Shown here piece after piece: positions 34,683 to 48,374 of a stretch of 64,000 nucleotides of DNA (position 1 is its first letter; every line of letters starts with the position of its first letter). The position numbers were made by a program, and so were the translations under genes. The DNA lies in the NCBI GenBank assembly GCA_025618425.1, contig CM046833.1, positions 39,430,115 to 39,494,114 on the forward strand, in the 5' to 3' direction. Origin of the DNA: Heliocidaris tuberculata (Eukaryota; Echinodermata; Echinoidea; Camarodonta; Echinometridae). The notes beneath the pieces were generated by a model. That model did no database searches and was not told where the DNA came from. It worked only from the letters and a program-made list of their open reading frames with translations.

Positions 34683-34820
34683 GGGCACTGTTTCATAAAA
34701 CTTGTTATCAATGACAAGTTGCAAAGTCTGTTATAAGCTACTAAAACCCTCGCATCAGATTGGCTGAGAGCAAATTTGTAGGTAAAAATCACTGACAAGA
34801 CACTTGATGAAATGCCCCCC
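34683..34820. mobile_element. Palindromic element, hybrid GGGCACTG/GCCCCCC ends
   Basis: The left half looks like the GGGCCCC subfamily (TTTCATAAAACTTGTTATCA) and the right half like the GGGAGCG subfamily (GGTAAAAATCACTGACAAGA, CTTGATGAAATGCCCC). The centre ATTGGCTGAGAGCAAATTTG is conserved. It appears to be an intermediate between the two. Confidence 0.75.
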
Positions 34821-35106
34821 TGGTCAGACCTGAATGATAACAATAACAATAATAAGATTTTTTAATCAAAGGGTACCAATCACCCTTTGAAAAAATCATT
34901 TGTGTACAGCTAGAATAAAATCAAATTTGACAAAAATATGCGGGCAATCACTTTCATTACAAGACACAGCTGAATATAAATTGAGTCACGATATGAAACA
35001 TTTTCATTTTTACTTACATGTACAGAAACCTATTAAATACATATAGCATCTTTAGTGGTACAAACACCAAACATATATCTCTTGATGGCAGGCATCATTA
35101 GAATTT

Positions 35107-35432
35107 ATTATAAAACGGGTTCAAGAATGTAGCCATCCTGATTGGTCAAATAACACCACGTGACCGTGCAAAAAAAAAGTGATAACGCACGGCGAGGGGA
35201 CTAACGCACGGCTAATCCGGATCAAACACTAAGATTGTAAGAAAACACTAAGATTGTAGACCCGTTTTATAAAACTTTTAATCCATGGTTGTGAGGTCGT
35301 GCATTAGTGCGATCCAGCAACACGCAGGTTTTTATCGTGGTGTCTAACACACTCGGCTACGCCTCGTGCGTTAGTACACCACGATAAAAACCTTTGTGTT
35401 GTCAGATCGCACTAACGCACTCCCAACCATGT
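35107..35432. mobile_element. Composite foldback element
   Basis: TTATAAAACGGGT (35107) pairs with ACCCGTTTTATAA (35259). Next to it a second palindrome, 35281-35432, has arms GTGCGATCCAGCAACACG/GTTTTTATCGTGGTGT and their complements around a short CTCGGCTACGCCTC loop. ACTAACGCAC occurs in both parts. No ORF. Confidence 0.55.
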
Positions 35433-37889
35433 ATTAATAGTATACTTGTACATGAACAGCACCTCAAGATGAAATGATAAATCGTGTTCTGTTGGATCCG
35501 ACAAAAATTCCAATGTACTTTTGTATACATACATGTACCTTATTTCTGTTGTTGTTTCTTTTTAAATTGTCCAAACAAGTTTCCTTTCTCTTTTGTTGCA
35601 GGAAATGTAGAGAACTTTATAATATGCATTCACTTCATGCTTACATGTCCAAGAAATGAAAATGAACTTCCTTCCTTCCTTTTAGAGAAAAATGTGGTAT
35701 TTACCCTGTTGAATCTTATTTGATTCCGGTATATAAACACACATTTTGCACTGACTCCACCCCAAACAGGTTAGCATTACAGGCAATAGACCGAACACTT
35801 GCAGGATGATATAGCAGTAGACATAACAAATGACTTGTGTTACTATCGCTTATGTACAGGACTCTTTCTTTTCCAGCTTGATAGCCAATGCATTGCACAG
35901 GCAGAATTACAAGGAAGTTTACAGTGCTGAGATTAACAGAGTGTAATTGAGTCTGGTTGTAACTAAATGCAGGTAGCAGATAGAATTAATCCTTTGATGT
36001 AGTTTATCTTTTTTGGCATGAATGACGGTACTGATCGTAGACAAGGACATTGGTACTATTTAAAGTTTCAGGTGTATATAATATATGCAAGGTGTCTTGA
36101 CGGTTCAAATATCAAGAAGAAGTTGTAAACATTTTCTGAAGGTGCCTTTAATACAGGGGGCTAATCAAAGAGGATAGTAATTTTTATGTCGTTGGAAGAC
36201 AACAGATTATCTGGAAAATAATAAAGAGACATCAAAATGATTAGCTAACAAAGTACATTATGGTTAAAATCAGAAATGATAAGGGCCATGCAGACAGCAC
36301 TGAGCTACAGAGAAACTTAAACAAGTCTATATTAAGAAGTCATTTTTTTTTCTTCGACCTTTTGATAGAGGCAAACTGGATGGATCAAGTGTGTCATTTT
36401 TTTCTTCTTCTTCTTCTTCTTCCGGGCATTCCGATGGAGCTCCATTACCAGTACTATGCCAGAAAGAGAGGCAGGATCCCCTTCCCTCCATCTCCCCAAC
36501 TATTTGTCCTTGTTGCGTGTGTGGGGGGGGGGGGGGTATACATTCAAAACTTAAACCATTTCTTTGATAAAAACATGAAGGAATGCTAATATCATAATCA
36601 TATCAGTCAAGGTAACTGGGGTTAATAATTCAAAATGATTCCAGATCTTGTTGGGGACACGGGGCAGATGTTTTGGCTCCCTCCTCGCTTATTGGAATGG
36701 GGTCCACAATGGGCCAATTCAAACAATTTGATAATGAAGGATGCGTTCCAACTACCAGATTGTTGGAGAAATGTCTACATCATAGGAAGGTATTCCTTGA
36801 CAGCTTTCGGTGCCTTAGTGCAACTTGGCTATAAAGCCAGGGTAATAGTAGTACTCTGTAGGTGCCCTAAGCATATATGTAGCAACTATTATTAATACCA
36901 TAATCATTAACATCATCATCATTGTCAACATCATCATCATCACTCTTATTAGCACCATAATTTTTTAATTTTTTTAATGATGATAATGATGATGATTGTG
37001 TAATACTAGGTTTAACTTCTATATTTGTTGGCTGAAGGTTGTGAATATCAAACTCATTTGAAATCCATTGCAATGCAGTAGCTTGAAATATCGACTACCT
37101 GGTTCAGATTTTCATTAGTTGATATTTCAAAATGTATCAGCTTTCAGCTGCAATATCAGATATTCTTAAATAAAACCTTTGAAGTCCAATCAAATTCAAC
37201 CATGAGAAGGTAATGGTTATAAAAAGGCCATCCATAGCAATGGATCCACCGATTCACCAATTCAATAATTTAAGGAAACTGATCAACGAATTGTTTGGTT
37301 GACTTATTGATGAGTGAAGTAGATTTCTGTCCTCTCTCCGTGGAAACTCCTTCCCATTACTCTTCCTAATTCTGAAGTATACACAACACAAAATAATTAC
37401 TATACTGTCAACTTCTGTATGTCCTGGACCCTAAAAAAATATATAGCCTCATAAACACCGAACCTTATACCATTTATGACCCGTATGACCCATATGATCC
37501 GCTGAGAGCTAGTCTACAGACACAGACTTTATTTGGACACTTAAAGACAAAGCCATAAAGCCTCGATAATTAGCCCAACTTTGCCAGTTTCTAGGGGGAT
37601 CACAGAAGGAGATATGGACTGCAGTCTCCAAGGGTCTCCTAGTTCAGACCCTCTGTTACGTGTTATGACTGACGAGTGTCTGTGCCAGCAAACTAGCCAG
37701 AAGCCTGGCTGAAGTGGCAGCGCTATTTGGTTCATCACTAAGGTGAGAGATGATCTAGAGTGTAATCAGAGCCCCATTAATTGTTCATGAGAAGGTCATG
37801 GTTGAAATAGGAGACAAGCGATGTCCTGGTCATAGTCTCTATCGATGTCTCAACATTTGCGGTGATGATGACTGCTCCCGGTCTTTACT

Positions 37890-38200
37890 TTCATTAAAAA
37901 TGTAAGGTTAGGGTTAGGGTGGCAATAGGGTTTTACTTTCAGTTTAAGGTTAGGGTTTAATAGGTAAATGTATGGTCTGGGGTTGAAGCTAGGAATTCGT
38001 TTAGTGTAGGAAATAGACCCCAGAGCAATCGTCACAGGAGCATGTGTTGTACAACCCCATTGTTGATATCCTCCAGGTTTAATTTCATCAAAGTTATAAG
38101 TTAAGATTTAGGGTAGCAATTGGGTTTTAGGTTAACTTCATGGATATGGTAAGGGTTAGATGTAGTTTTTGGTCCAGGGCTGAGGTTAGGAATGTGGCAA
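37890..38200. repeat. Degenerate TTAGGG-like repeats
   Basis: GGTTAGGGTTAGGGTGGC at about 37905 and scattered AAGGTTAGGGTTT, TAAGGGTTAGATG and GAGGTTAGG words over 300 bp, resembling the animal telomere hexamer on the plus strand. Confidence 0.4.
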
Positions 38201-38207
38201 GTAAAGG

Positions 38208-38343
38208 GTATTGCATTTATCCTCACTACCAAGTCCTTTTGGAGACGACTTAAACTACAGCAGCCTGTTCCCAGGTTGCTTACTTATAAGCACGAACATG
38301 CTTTCTTAGCAGTCAGGTAGAATAAACCATCAAACCTTTTTTT
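38208..38343 (+). mobile_element. 5'-truncated SINE copy
   Basis: Matches the 3' two-thirds of the 32.3-kb SINE from GCATTTATCCTC through CCAAGTCC, TTGCTTACTTATAAGCA, CTTTCTTAGCAGTCAGG to AATAAACCATCAAACC and a T-rich tail. The tRNA-like head is missing, as expected of target-primed insertion. Confidence 0.75.
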
Positions 38344-38926
38344 CCCCAAACTATTAGTTGTATAACCTCTCAGATACAAGAGGGTTCCGTCAATGGACTT
38401 GTGATAGGAGTATTATTGCTCCCAGGTTAAGGCTAAGGGATTGTGCCCTCCCCCCCCCCCCCCTTTCCATCTCAAGCAATGATCCTATACTGGACTGAGT
38501 CTTCACCCCTGAGTATGTAGATGAACCAAGAGTGGAAAGGAATGTACACTGTTTAAAGTCCAGTCCAGCCTCAAGCAAACACTCTCTAAAAAAAATAAAG
38601 ATTAACAGATTACAGACGTCACTCCCTGGAAGAGTGAAAATAAAGTGAAATTCACTCTTTTCTTCTTTTTTTTGAGAGCACTCAATATTGACTCATTAAT
38701 CACTCCTAAACAAGTGATCACCGAGATGACTCCTGGGGGGGGGGGGAGAAATTAAGTGTGCACATTCACTCTTGCACATTTTCATTTCTTTGAAAAAGGA
38801 GAAAATCCCTTAGCATTGCATGGAGCCTGGCAAATTAATCTGAGGAAACCCTGGCTGCAAGTCTACGGAGGCTTCTGCCTCCATCTCTAACTAGTAATTA
38901 AATGTGTTTGCTTTCTCTCTTTCATC

Positions 38927-38968
<42 letters not shown>

Positions 38969-41900
38969 AAAACTCAGTTTATTCACATGTATATATGCCT
39001 GTGCATAAATGGGTAATTGCTGTAATTGGTAAAATAAACACTAGGAACTCCTTATATCAAGCCCAAATTTGATGAAAATTCTCTATAAATCAATTCTCAT
39101 CCATTAAAGCTGTGTCTGTCAAATTGTCTACGGCTGTTTTGAGTTTGTCATCAGCAAATTAGATTGAGAGATGGAATAAAAGAACAAGGAGTTGAGAGAC
39201 GGGATGAATCTAGCAGTATTCCTGGCAAACCCATAAGAAGGTAATCGGTACTAATGGCTTTCCAACCAATGCTCAATTTCAACACATTTCCCTCACTCAC
39301 TGAAGTCAATTGCTCCATTTTTTCTCTGAACTTGAGGTATCATGCACACTGCCAAACACTGTGGAACACCAATTGAGATCATGCTCTTGAATGACAATTA
39401 TAAAAATACTTACATCCAAAAATAAGGATGTGCACTACAAACAATGTGCAGGATAGCTATGATCCAGGCAATGGGAACATATTTTTGAACTAGACAATCA
39501 GCTGTCTATGGAAAGTCGGAGGTAAGTTCAAGGACTGGGAAAGTCAACTAGTGAAGCTAGAGGCATTTACCAACTGCTAAATGTATTCATTGAGCTCACA
39601 ATTTACATACTGGAGGTCCATTAGTTCAAATTGTTATATTGAGGAAAACTTTAGAATAATTTAGTACGTCGTGTGCATTCTAATGTATTAGTACAGAGTG
39701 GTGTGTGTGCAATAATTCCACATAACAATTGCAAAATATTCAAACTAGTCATTCTCTCTCAAAAAAATTGATGTAACATTTGACTGTAAAAAATATTTTG
39801 CACCTCACTGTTATCACTGATATGAAACAAAAATAGATATTAATCAAGGAGTTCAAAGTCTGTTGCACTTTTCTTTACCAACATTCAGCCTCAATCTTTA
39901 ACCTTTAATTTCAAGGTCTGAAGATCTACATCATGGCTGGAAACAGGCCAAGCCAGGCAAGCAAGTAAGCAAGCCAGCCAGCCATGAACTACATAGATAT
40001 GATGGATAGTAGATGTGTATTTATAGCCGGTAATGATCGTTGCAACAGTACAAATCCATCACATGCCATCCGTGTCATACATCTCAACAACAAGATCGCA
40101 ATGATCTTATAGGACCAAAACAGCCAACACAGATGGCTGTAGGCTGGGACTATAGGACAAACAGAGCCAACACATTTGTAGGCTGGGACTATAACAACGA
40201 TTTTTTTTTTGTGATAAAATGACCAAAACAGCCAACGCAGTAAGCTGTAGGCTGGGACTATAACAAAGATTTTTATTGAGTGATAAATGCAAGCCTGGCA
40301 CTAAAGCCAAAATCGGGCCCCCCCTAAATAAGTTGCTATCAATAAAAGCAGAAAAATCAGGGAAACAGATCTAAATAGGTTAAAGGAATATTAGAAAATT
40401 AATAAGTAAGATTTGACTCTCTTACAATAAGAACGCAGAGACAAAGTGACACATCAATAAGGAGTTTGGAACACCATTCTCTTATTGATTTCACATTTGT
40501 ATCCCAGAATCTGATTTCCTCCCGTCTTGACCCCAGTTACATGTACAATGATGGTATCATGTTTTTTTCATTCAAGTGAACTACCATGGAATAGGTTTAT
40601 TCAGGAACACAGATACACAAAGTCATCAAATTAAAAATATTCAGGGTGTTATCAAAGCTCATGGATACAAATACTTTTTCAAGAAAATCAATAAGTGCCT
40701 CTGAGAACAGTGTTGTACATGTATGACATGTATACATGTATGTTCTGGTGACAGTTTCCCTGATGAAATCAAGCCAAGAGCAATTGCCACAAAAGCATTG
40801 CTACAAACATTATGTTGGGACATAAGTACAAAGTATCATTTTTAAAAAGCTGTAAAAATTGTTGTGGGGCCCATGGCAAGTTTTGTGCAATGGGCCCCTG
40901 ATCTTTTTCACTTATATACTATAGCGATATTGAGTTTCATCCCAGCCTGTATCACAATTCAGAAAGCAGATACATATAACCCCATTGTGATTCTAGTCAG
41001 CGGTGTATAGGCAGAGGACATTCACACAATACTTGACTGTCCCTGCTTCACAGCATAGCAGACTAATAACATAAAACTGAACAGATGGGCAGGTGTGATA
41101 TGAGCTCATTACTCTCACAATCAGGGGCGTAGCTAGACCATATCAAATAAGGGGGGGGGGTCCTAAAATCAATTTGCAGAAAAGATAGTAAAACAATATC
41201 CAAGAAGCAAGAGGGGGGTCTTTTATATTTGAAAACAACCCAAACTTGTTGACAAACCTCTACAAAAAAAAATCAATAATAAACAGACAGAAAACTTTGA
41301 TTGGGTGGGATGTGGAACAACCCCACCCTCCCCCCCCCCCCCCCCCCCAACTCTTGTAATGCCGTTGCTCATAATACCAGTTTCTTATATTTGATAGTGA
41401 CATAGCAAATGGCAAATGTTACCTGTGGTAGCATAGATGCACTTTGTATTTAACATTAGAATTGTGAGAAGCATACAGGCTTATAGGCCTTTAATGATCA
41501 TATAAAGTTATATTATGTTCTCTCATCTCGCTATTTTACATTATTCAAATATCATCATAACATTTAGAATTCCATGTCTATATCTTCATGTGAGGAACCT
41601 ATGAAGTGAATGCCTGAATATCAGTACAGCATTATAAAGACATACACACTTCTGCATTGCAGCGTATACATCTAGAAGATTTTTACTGTGTTTCTACTTA
41701 AATCTAAAACGATTTCAAACTCACTATTCCAAAGGACCAACTTACAATGTAGCTGTTTTTCAGAAATAAATAAAGTAAAAAACTGACTTTAATTTATAAC
41801 TGAAGACTGACCTTTGATTGGGACCAGACTTTCCCTGACCATGACTGACCTTTATTGACCAACAGTAATCATCAATGACCATGACAGAGTGCAGTGACCT

Positions 41901-42774
41901 TTGACTGATTGACTTAATGAACTCTGAAAAGCTTCTGCTCAGAGGGTGATAACTTTTACAGCATAATTTGATTTGTTCACAACGAAGTAGTAACCAATAT
42001 TAGAAAACAGTAAAGTTTGAATAAATGGCACGAACAGCAGAAAGGCAGATTTGCTTAATAAACACAAATGAACAGTGAAATTTAGTGACATAATATATAT
42101 ATATATAGATGTATATAAAACTTCTACTTCACGATCCATTATCCACTGCAAAATAAAGAAAGAGAATAAAGTTGTGACACTTTTTGTATCGAGTCTCCAT
42201 GGCCACTGTCTTCCTATCTTCCTAGCCTTGAAAAATTCTCAAGAAACCAAAACTAATGAAAAATTGGGAGCCTTAATCAGTTTTCTTGTATCACAATTAA
42301 ATGCAAGAAGTATTAAACATCCAAATGCCTGGATGAATGTTTACCAAACTGGCATGTAAATCAATTCAAAGACATATTTGATGACTATATCAAATTATAA
42401 CCTTACCTTAACTAGCAGTTATCAGCAAATCTTCTAGACTTTCTGGATGAAAGTTTACCAAAGTAGTATGTCAAAGAACTCAAATCAAAGAAAGAACTAG
42501 CATCAAAGTAAGTACCAGCATCAAGTTAGGAGCATTCTATAAGAAATGACACATTGTTCTTAAGCACACTTGAGCAAAGCAGGTCTAACCCGGGGAGATG
42601 CAAGTTTTTCATCATGTCTAACAGAGCCGTAAGCACCCAATTTCCCCAACAAATCTCTACCTAACCAAACAATAACAGGCCTGCTGATAGATCTGTGTTG
42701 AATGAAGAATCCGCACAGAGGATATCACTGTTCTTAGCCTCCAATAAACGTTCCAAGAAAAAAAAAACATGAAA

Positions 42775-42990
42775 ATCTTGGCCGACTACTCCCCGCTAAA
42801 ACGGATCGCGGTTTCGTGGAGGGATGCGGGACGTTGTCGCAGCGGTTCGGAGCAGGGTTGTAACATCATAGGGATCTGCAGGAAATCGGTGATTTCACAG
42901 CAGGAGGGGGAATTACAGGCTAACATTGGGGCTTCGGGTTTAGGAATGTGATAGAGCCAGTTGATTGGGGTATGGAAGAGATTCCTGAGT
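42775..42990. other. GC-rich island in large intron
   Basis: Stretch with CpGs (ACGGATCGCGG, GTTGTCGCAGCGG) in an AT-rich background, open on both strands for 60-76 codons. No recognised protein and no convincing splice sites. Confidence 0.2.
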
Positions 42991-43080
42991 GGGGAGATCG
43001 GGGTTAACAAAATCATTCTTTAAATACCCATAGAATTAAAATTCAGTATAAGAACAATGCCATAGCGAAAATTCATGGTG

Positions 43081-43301
43081 TTAAAAGCAAAATTCGGACT
43101 TCTCAGTATTACGCCATAGGTTGATTTGTTGATTTGTGAGAAAAGCAGAAAATTTAAGAGAAACAGGATGGTCAAAGTCTGAAAGAAATCAGGCAAATAA
43201 TAAGATAGTTAAGAATGTTTGAAAATGAAATCACTAAATCTATGTGGATTTTTCTGCTTTCTATCAGACCGTTTTGCCATTAAGGTGGGATTTCCCTTTA
43301 A
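43081..43301. mobile_element. Family A remnant
   Basis: Partial copy: AAAGCAGAAAATTTAAGAGA and AAAGTCTGAAAGAAATCAGG followed by an end GGTGGGATTTCCCTTTAA. The left terminus is degraded. It shares its right TTAA with the family C element. Confidence 0.5.
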
Positions 43302-43712
43302 CCCTTTCAGGACAGGAATTATTTAAGAGCTCAATTGATCACATTTTGTTCTGCAAATTGGCAACAATAATATTTTTCTTTTAGTGCTACGTGGTTCTAA
43401 TAAGATGTAATGTCTTGAAAATAATATACATGGTTAGGAACTTTGTCGAAAAGTTGAAAAAGTTGCCAATTTGGACAAAAAACAATGATTTTGAATCTCT
43501 TAATGTGTTGCCAATTTAAGGATGTTCAATCTTATTCTCCTTTTTAAAATTCCTGGCATCAAACGCAATATGATCATGCAACAAAAATGGACACAGTATG
43601 TGCAGAATTTTTTGCTCTTTCTACTCATGCATCTGGTATATTTTTTAAGGCTCTAAATCAAAAGTTATTGGGCCAAACCACAAAATGTGGTCAATTGTCT
43701 TGAAAGGGTTAA
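43298..43712 (-). mobile_element. TTAA-flanked element, family C, independent copy
   Basis: Third copy, outside the duplication, same length and same TTAACCCTTTC ends, clearly diverged from the arm copies. Its left TTAA is also the right end of a family A remnant at about 43081-43301. Confidence 0.8.
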
Positions 43713-45892
43713 ACAATTTGCGAAAGTTTCATGAAGTGTCATTCTGCAAGAGCTTCGGGTAATAGAGTACATAAAAAAGACCAAGAGTACAGTGATGGCT
43801 GAACATGAGGCTACATTGATTCCTGTATGAAACAAACATGTCATTGACATTTTCGATGGAACATTATTAGCATTGCTGGCTGACTAGGTGATCCTACGGA
43901 TTGTTGGCTCTGCATAAACCAATCATGCTTCTAATAAACATTACCAGTCATTAAGTCCAAATTCTCCAAATGTCGTCATGAAACCGTGTCAATGTACTGC
44001 TACCTAATGCCAGAGCACGATCCTCCTGAATGCACGGACAATGCTTGCCAGACATGATTCAAATCTAACACGATTCACAAAGACTTTTTTTAAATTGTCC
44101 CTTTAGTTGATTTTTTGAAAGCCTGCAGTTCTCTCTACATGATAACAGCATTCACAATGTTCTTCATTACAAGCCCCTGTGACTGGGCAGTCCTCCCAGG
44201 GATTTCGATTTTTCAAGGGCTACTAACCGCAGTGGATTTGGCTCCCATGTTCATAACTTCAACCAGGGCTCTACACTAACCTTTTTCGTAGGAGGTCCGG
44301 GATGAAGTTTTGAGGGGTCTTTATGCATGAGCCTTATGCTGATATTTTTCCAGACTTTGATTTTTGGGTGCCGATGTGTCCCAGGTGGCTGTTAGCGTCA
44401 AGCCCTCCTTCAAGCATTACAGACCCATTACCATACATTGTGCTTTACAGGAGACTCTTTTCTAAAGGGCAATCAAACCTTTCGAACAGGTCCAATCGGG
44501 TGAAAGCAGAAAAATCAGAGAAAGTTAGGTGAAAGTTTGAAAGAGGCTCTTTTTAAAAAAAATATTTGATGGTTCTTCCTAGACTTCATGATGCAAATGC
44601 CCTCAGCAGAGGCCCATCAAGTTTTTGTCAGCAAAAAAATTAAAAAGTTTTTGTTGGATACATTCTAAAGTCATGTTGTGGGAGACAGAGGAGGATCGAG
44701 AGAGATGGGGGAGAAGTGGGCATTCTCCTTTATTCCATCTTCATTCCACATATAACCACCAAAAAAGAATGATTTTGGCATGGCGGGGGCAGTCTCAATT
44801 GAAAATGGTATAAAATCGTAATCAATATCTTGGATATGCTTGATAAAACATTAAAGAACTAACAAGACACCAGGAGATGCCTTTCTAATGACCTCATAAA
44901 ACGGAATCCGCTTCAGCCTCGTTTACACTTGATGTAGTAAACCACCTCAACAACAATAACAAACATGTCACAGCAAAATGAAAACCATGATATAAGCACA
45001 TGACTAACAGGTGGGGGTGGAAAATAAAAGCAGCTCTGCATGCGACAAAGGCCCCAAAGTGTATCTTACATGTAAGCCTATGTCATTTTATTTTGCTGTG
45101 GCATTTTTTTTTTTCTTTCTTGGCTTACCACCTTAAGTGTGAACTAGGTTTTAGGTTGAACTTCACCGTGTATAAATGGCAACCAAGCTCTCTCATGAGA
45201 GGATGAGATCCTGCTATCAATGGTTCGACACAAGTTTACCTGGCCTGTATAATCAGACCCTGCTTACAACAATGCCTTCAACCACATGGCTAGATTTATA
45301 TACAGGGCTCCATGCTAATTTTGTGCGTATTGAAATTTTAGGGTCTGTATGCATCGAGTCCTATGTTAACTAAATTTGGGGATCCGGACCAAGATTTTGG
45401 GTCCATGTGTTAATGTCGAGCCCTGCTGTATGTACTTGTTTTATTGTTCAGACCAATTTTCCAAGAGAGATAAGTCATCACTAAGAATGCAATTAAACTG
45501 TAAGCCCATTAAATGATACTCATTTACACCTTTTCTCACATGACTTTCATTTCTACATGTTTGCTTAAATCCATTCATACTTGACTACAAACAGTAAGAT
45601 TATTTGGATAGAAGTTGTCCATAAAATGGCTAAGTTTTTTTTTTAGGGCAATCACTGTCTTTAAAAGTATTTTAATCCCACCTTTATAAAGATTAGCATC
45701 AGCAAAAGAACAGGCATATTTCGTTGGTAAGATTATTAAGTTTGAATGCTAGACTAAGCCTCTTTCCCATTTGAGACTGATTTTTTTTTTTCTTTCTTCC
45801 TTGCACTATCCAGTTTCATTTGAAATGGATTGGCCAAGCTGATTATACATGACCGCCTTTCTGTCAAACCAGCAGCTTTCACAAGCAGAAGA

Positions 45893-45972
45893 ACATCATC
45901 CGTTGAGAGCCAGAAGGGCATTAACACTGTGTTAAATGATATTAGCTAATGCCCTTCTGCCTCTGAGCAGTG
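45893..45972. repeat. Short hairpin repeat
   Basis: CCGTTGAGAGCCAGAAGGGC and GCCCTTCTGCCTCTGAGCAG, same family. Confidence 0.7.
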
Positions 45973-46446
45973 GTGACAGTCCCAAGGCTGGCAGGCACCA
46001 TCGCTCTATCAGTGTCACCAATACGTGGCTGTCATCCACTGCTCGGCTCTCAATAAGGCATGGAAGAGACTTTACATTTTCTTTAATCTTACTTTCTGGT
46101 TAAGTAGACAGAAAATGAAATTTCACATATATTCCAATCAGAAGTTACACTAAATAATCAAGACAACAGTTTAATGATACCTGCCGAACAATTCTGATTC
46201 AAAAAGGAGGCCAACAATGGAAATAAGCATTGAGAAATCGGAAAAGATGCAGAAATCTTCGACAACAGCTCACAAAATTTGCTGGTTAACAGTTAGTGAT
46301 TAAGGATATCATACTAATCACATGATGTTAACTTCAAATGATATTGTTATCAGGACAGCCCATGTGTGTAATGATCTGATATCAATATTTTACATTCTTT
46401 TCCTACTGCTCATGACAAGTGGGATATAACTGTAATGTTAATTTTG

Positions 46447-46983
46447 TTAAGGTTGAGTTCTGGTAAAAGAAAAAATAATTTGTGAGCTTTATCATTATTT
46501 TTATGTACATGTAGTTGTGGAAGAGTTTCATAGTAGAAATGTCCCCAGAAATGGATTGCCCTTCAACTTCCCAGATATATATTTGAACATTTTGAGAAAT
46601 ATCTTGAAAGTTTGGACCACAAATTCTTGTCACATGTGTGTGTGTGTTGTCCCACATATACATTTCTGTGTGCAGTGATGTTCACCGTATGTGATTTCCA
46701 ACAAGATTTAGTCAAACTATTTTTATTCTGATGTTTTCAAAACAACAAAATATTTTCATTTACTAAAGAATCTTCCTTTCTCAGTGGTGTCTTTCACATT
46801 GCGATAAGATGACAAGGACCCTGTTTCATAAAACTTGATATCTATAACAAGTTACAATAACAGTTATAAGCTGCTGAAATACTTGATCTGATTGGCTGAG
46901 ACCAAATTCTTCATAGATTTGTGGTGGTTGTTATCGATAGCAAGTTTTATGAAATGGGGCCCAGAACTCAACTTGACATTTAA
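46447..46983. mobile_element. TTAA-flanked element, family B, with a nested palindrome
   Basis: TTAAGGTTGAGTTCTGG at the left and CCAGAACTCAACTTGACATTTAA at the right. The body contains AGTAGAAATGTCCCC and GTGTGTTGTCCCACATATAC as in the other copies. A 147-bp GGGCCCC-type palindrome (46816-46962) sits inside the right terminal repeat. Confidence 0.75.
46816..46962. mobile_element. Palindromic GGGCCCC element nested in family B element
   Basis: GACCCTGTTTCATAAAACTT to AAGTTTTATGAAATGGGGCC, interrupting the right terminal repeat CCAGAACTCAAC of the host. Confidence 0.8.
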
Positions 46984-47884
46984 GAATCATTTCCAATGAA
47001 AGTCCAAATACAGCCCTTATCTGATGTGACACCAAATTATGACCTTGCTTGCAAGAGGAAGATGCAATGTTGGCAAAATCATGTGGTTTAACTTCACATT
47101 ACTCATAATTATGATTCAGTCTTTTTCCTTCCTCTTCCAATGATTGTGCTGAGTTTTACAGGAAAGAATCTTAATGCAAAAACAATTTGGGGACATTTTC
47201 TGTTAAAAATATTACATTTTCTGAAGGTCGTTACAGGAGAGCTTTTATTTTGTTTTGTTTTGTTGGTTTTTTTTTTGGGGGGGGGGTTGTTTTTTTTTGG
47301 GGGGTTGCATTCTCTGGAGAAAATAAGTGATATTTCCTGGATACTTTTTATAATTCTCTATTGTTTCTGAGAGATTTTTCTTTTCATTATTATACTTCCC
47401 TTTAAGGTTTCAAAGAGTTATTTCATGCATTTATTTATTTTTTTTTTTTGCTTTCCATATTGCACAGCTCAATACTGATTTTTTTTTTCTCTCCACAGGA
47501 GGACCACACTGCCATTTCTGTTGTCTGAATGCATGAGCTCCCTTTTCAAATTTTGAAAGGGATGCCAATTTGTGTGGAGCCCTGGATAATAAGAACTGGG
47601 ATGTGCAATCTTTCTTCCAGTTTCTTTCCGAGCAAATACTCACGGTACCTCACAGTACAATATCGCAATACATATAAATATCAAATGAGGAGCCAGTTGT
47701 TCCCTCTTTAATTCCATCCCCCTCTTCAATTCCTTCCCCAGAATAATGTCCGTCGAATTAACCCTGTAACTACCATCCAACCTACCATTGCCTTTATACA
47801 CACTCTCTGCCTATGCTGCCCTGGCACTGAAAGACTTAACACAAAAAAGTGAATCTTCCTGCCCCAAAATGAAAGTGTGTCAGG

Positions 47885-48075
47885 GGCTTGACACAAAAAG
47901 CTTGCACAAGATGTCCAGCTGATCTTAATTGCTCTTCAAACATAAGCTGCACCACCGATTCGGACGAAGCGCTAAAGCAAACAGGAGATCGTGTCCGTGC
48001 ACGGAGAGCGTGCCATGGCTTTAATCAGGCGATCCGGCAGCTGGTTTTCCCTCGTTCATACCGACTTTGAGGGGA
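47885..48075. other. GC-rich island in large intron
   Basis: Contains CGATTCGGACGAAGCGC and CGTGTCCGTGCACGGAGAGC. A 60-codon frame is open but unrecognised. Possibly regulatory. Confidence 0.2.
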
Positions 48076-48374
48076 TGATCAAATCATTTCCCAATCAAAC
48101 TCATTCTACTTGAATTACATCTAAATTATAGCTGAGCTTCCTACTACTGCAATGGTATGGCAATAGGCCTACGTATGCACTCAACACTTACAGAAGTAGG
48201 CCTACATAAACATACTAATAAAGGCAAATAACTCCCCTATTTCAGAATGATACCCAAATTTCAAAAATTGTTTTACTAAGAGATATTGCAAAACCCCCTT
48301 TCTTTGTATGACAATACATAAAATGACCAGTGTGGAGCCCTGGTTAAAATATGAATTGTAAAACCAGACACTTG

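Noticed and set aside
47270..47310. Possible assembly artefact in T/G homopolymers
   Set aside because: Homopolymer lengths may be inaccurate, but nothing else supports a misjoin here.
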